Shown piece after piece: positions 63,709 through 64,000 of a stretch of DNA of 64,000 nucleotides; position 1 is the stretch's first letter; the number at the start of each line of letters is the position of its first letter. The DNA comes from Aricia agestis (lineage: Eukaryota; Arthropoda; Insecta; Lepidoptera; Lycaenidae): the NCBI RefSeq assembly GCF_905147365.1, contig NC_056417.1:4362501-4426500 (forward strand). Reading direction: 5' to 3'. The translations under genes and the position numbers were made by a program. A model generated the notes under the pieces. It did not search any database, had not been told where the DNA came from, and saw only the letters and a program-made list of their open reading frames with translations.

Positions 63709-63890
63709 TACAGATGTGCCAACTAGTCGGTAAAGTTGACTATCCGGCCACTTTTGTAGTCGGCGAATAGTCGTCAATAGCGCCGACTCGGCTTTTTATT
63801 ATTTTACTATTATTTGTTACGAAAACATCTGAAACCATGATCGGTTGGCCGACTAGTCGGTCGATTAGTCGGCTTCTTTGAACATCTCTA
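63709..63890. mobile_element. hAT-type MITE in an ema intron (182 bp)
   Basis: Ends TACAGATGTGCC and (inverted) TAGAGATGTTC with several ACTAGTCGG blocks; flanked by gaaattat at 63701-63708 and 63891-63898. Confidence 0.87.
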
Positions 63891-64000
63891 GAAATTATAG
63901 TTTAAATATTGTGGAGAAGAGACGCGACGGGATTTCGGCAAAACTTCGAATTTCGAGCTACATCGTGCTGCTCTGGTATTACAATTTAATGTGTATCTTT

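Overview
The window is animal nuclear DNA, almost certainly from a moth or butterfly (Lepidoptera). It is AT-rich and packed with short non-autonomous transposable elements of types common in lepidopteran genomes. The spliced genes have GT-AG introns and GC-rich coding exons. The species cannot be named from the sequence alone. There is no sign of bacterial, phage or CRISPR content.

Two protein-coding genes can be reconstructed, and they are convergent. On the plus strand, five consecutive exons (27765-30513) join in frame and end at a stop codon. They encode at least 257 residues of a two-pass membrane protein that I cannot name; its 5' end is probably upstream. On the minus strand, eleven exons (63585 down to 47484) join in frame without a break to give the C-terminal 816 residues and stop codon of the CLEC16A homologue, called ema in Drosophila, an endosome/autophagy protein. 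Its N-terminal exons lie beyond the right edge.

Region by region: 1-27 kb is a repeat-rich stretch with no convincing exon, possibly upstream intron or intergenic DNA. It holds SINE-like copies, tRNA-derived SINEs, hAT-, Harbinger-, piggyBac- and TTAA-type non-autonomous elements, a LINE 3' end nested in a foldback, and a recent 0.57-kb tandem duplication. A ~120-bp minisatellite at 27.1-27.8 kb runs into the first supported exon of the plus-strand gene. From 30.5 to 47.5 kb the two genes converge across mobile-element DNA that includes a deleted mariner-like element (35.2-36.1 kb), a run of four inverted-repeat elements (36.3-38.8 kb), a rearranged LINE (39.7-42.5 kb) and a large foldback (44.6-44.9 kb). 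From 47.5 to 64 kb is ema, whose introns carry a LINE with an intact reverse transcriptase domain, SINEs, foldbacks, and degenerate duplicates of two of ema's own exons.

The most unusual observations are: a 209-bp element present twice, about 99% identical, with 8-bp target duplications; exon-fragment duplications inside ema introns; minisatellites abutting three splice acceptors of the plus-strand gene; and several nested insertions whose order can be read directly. I did not find a new multi-gene system.
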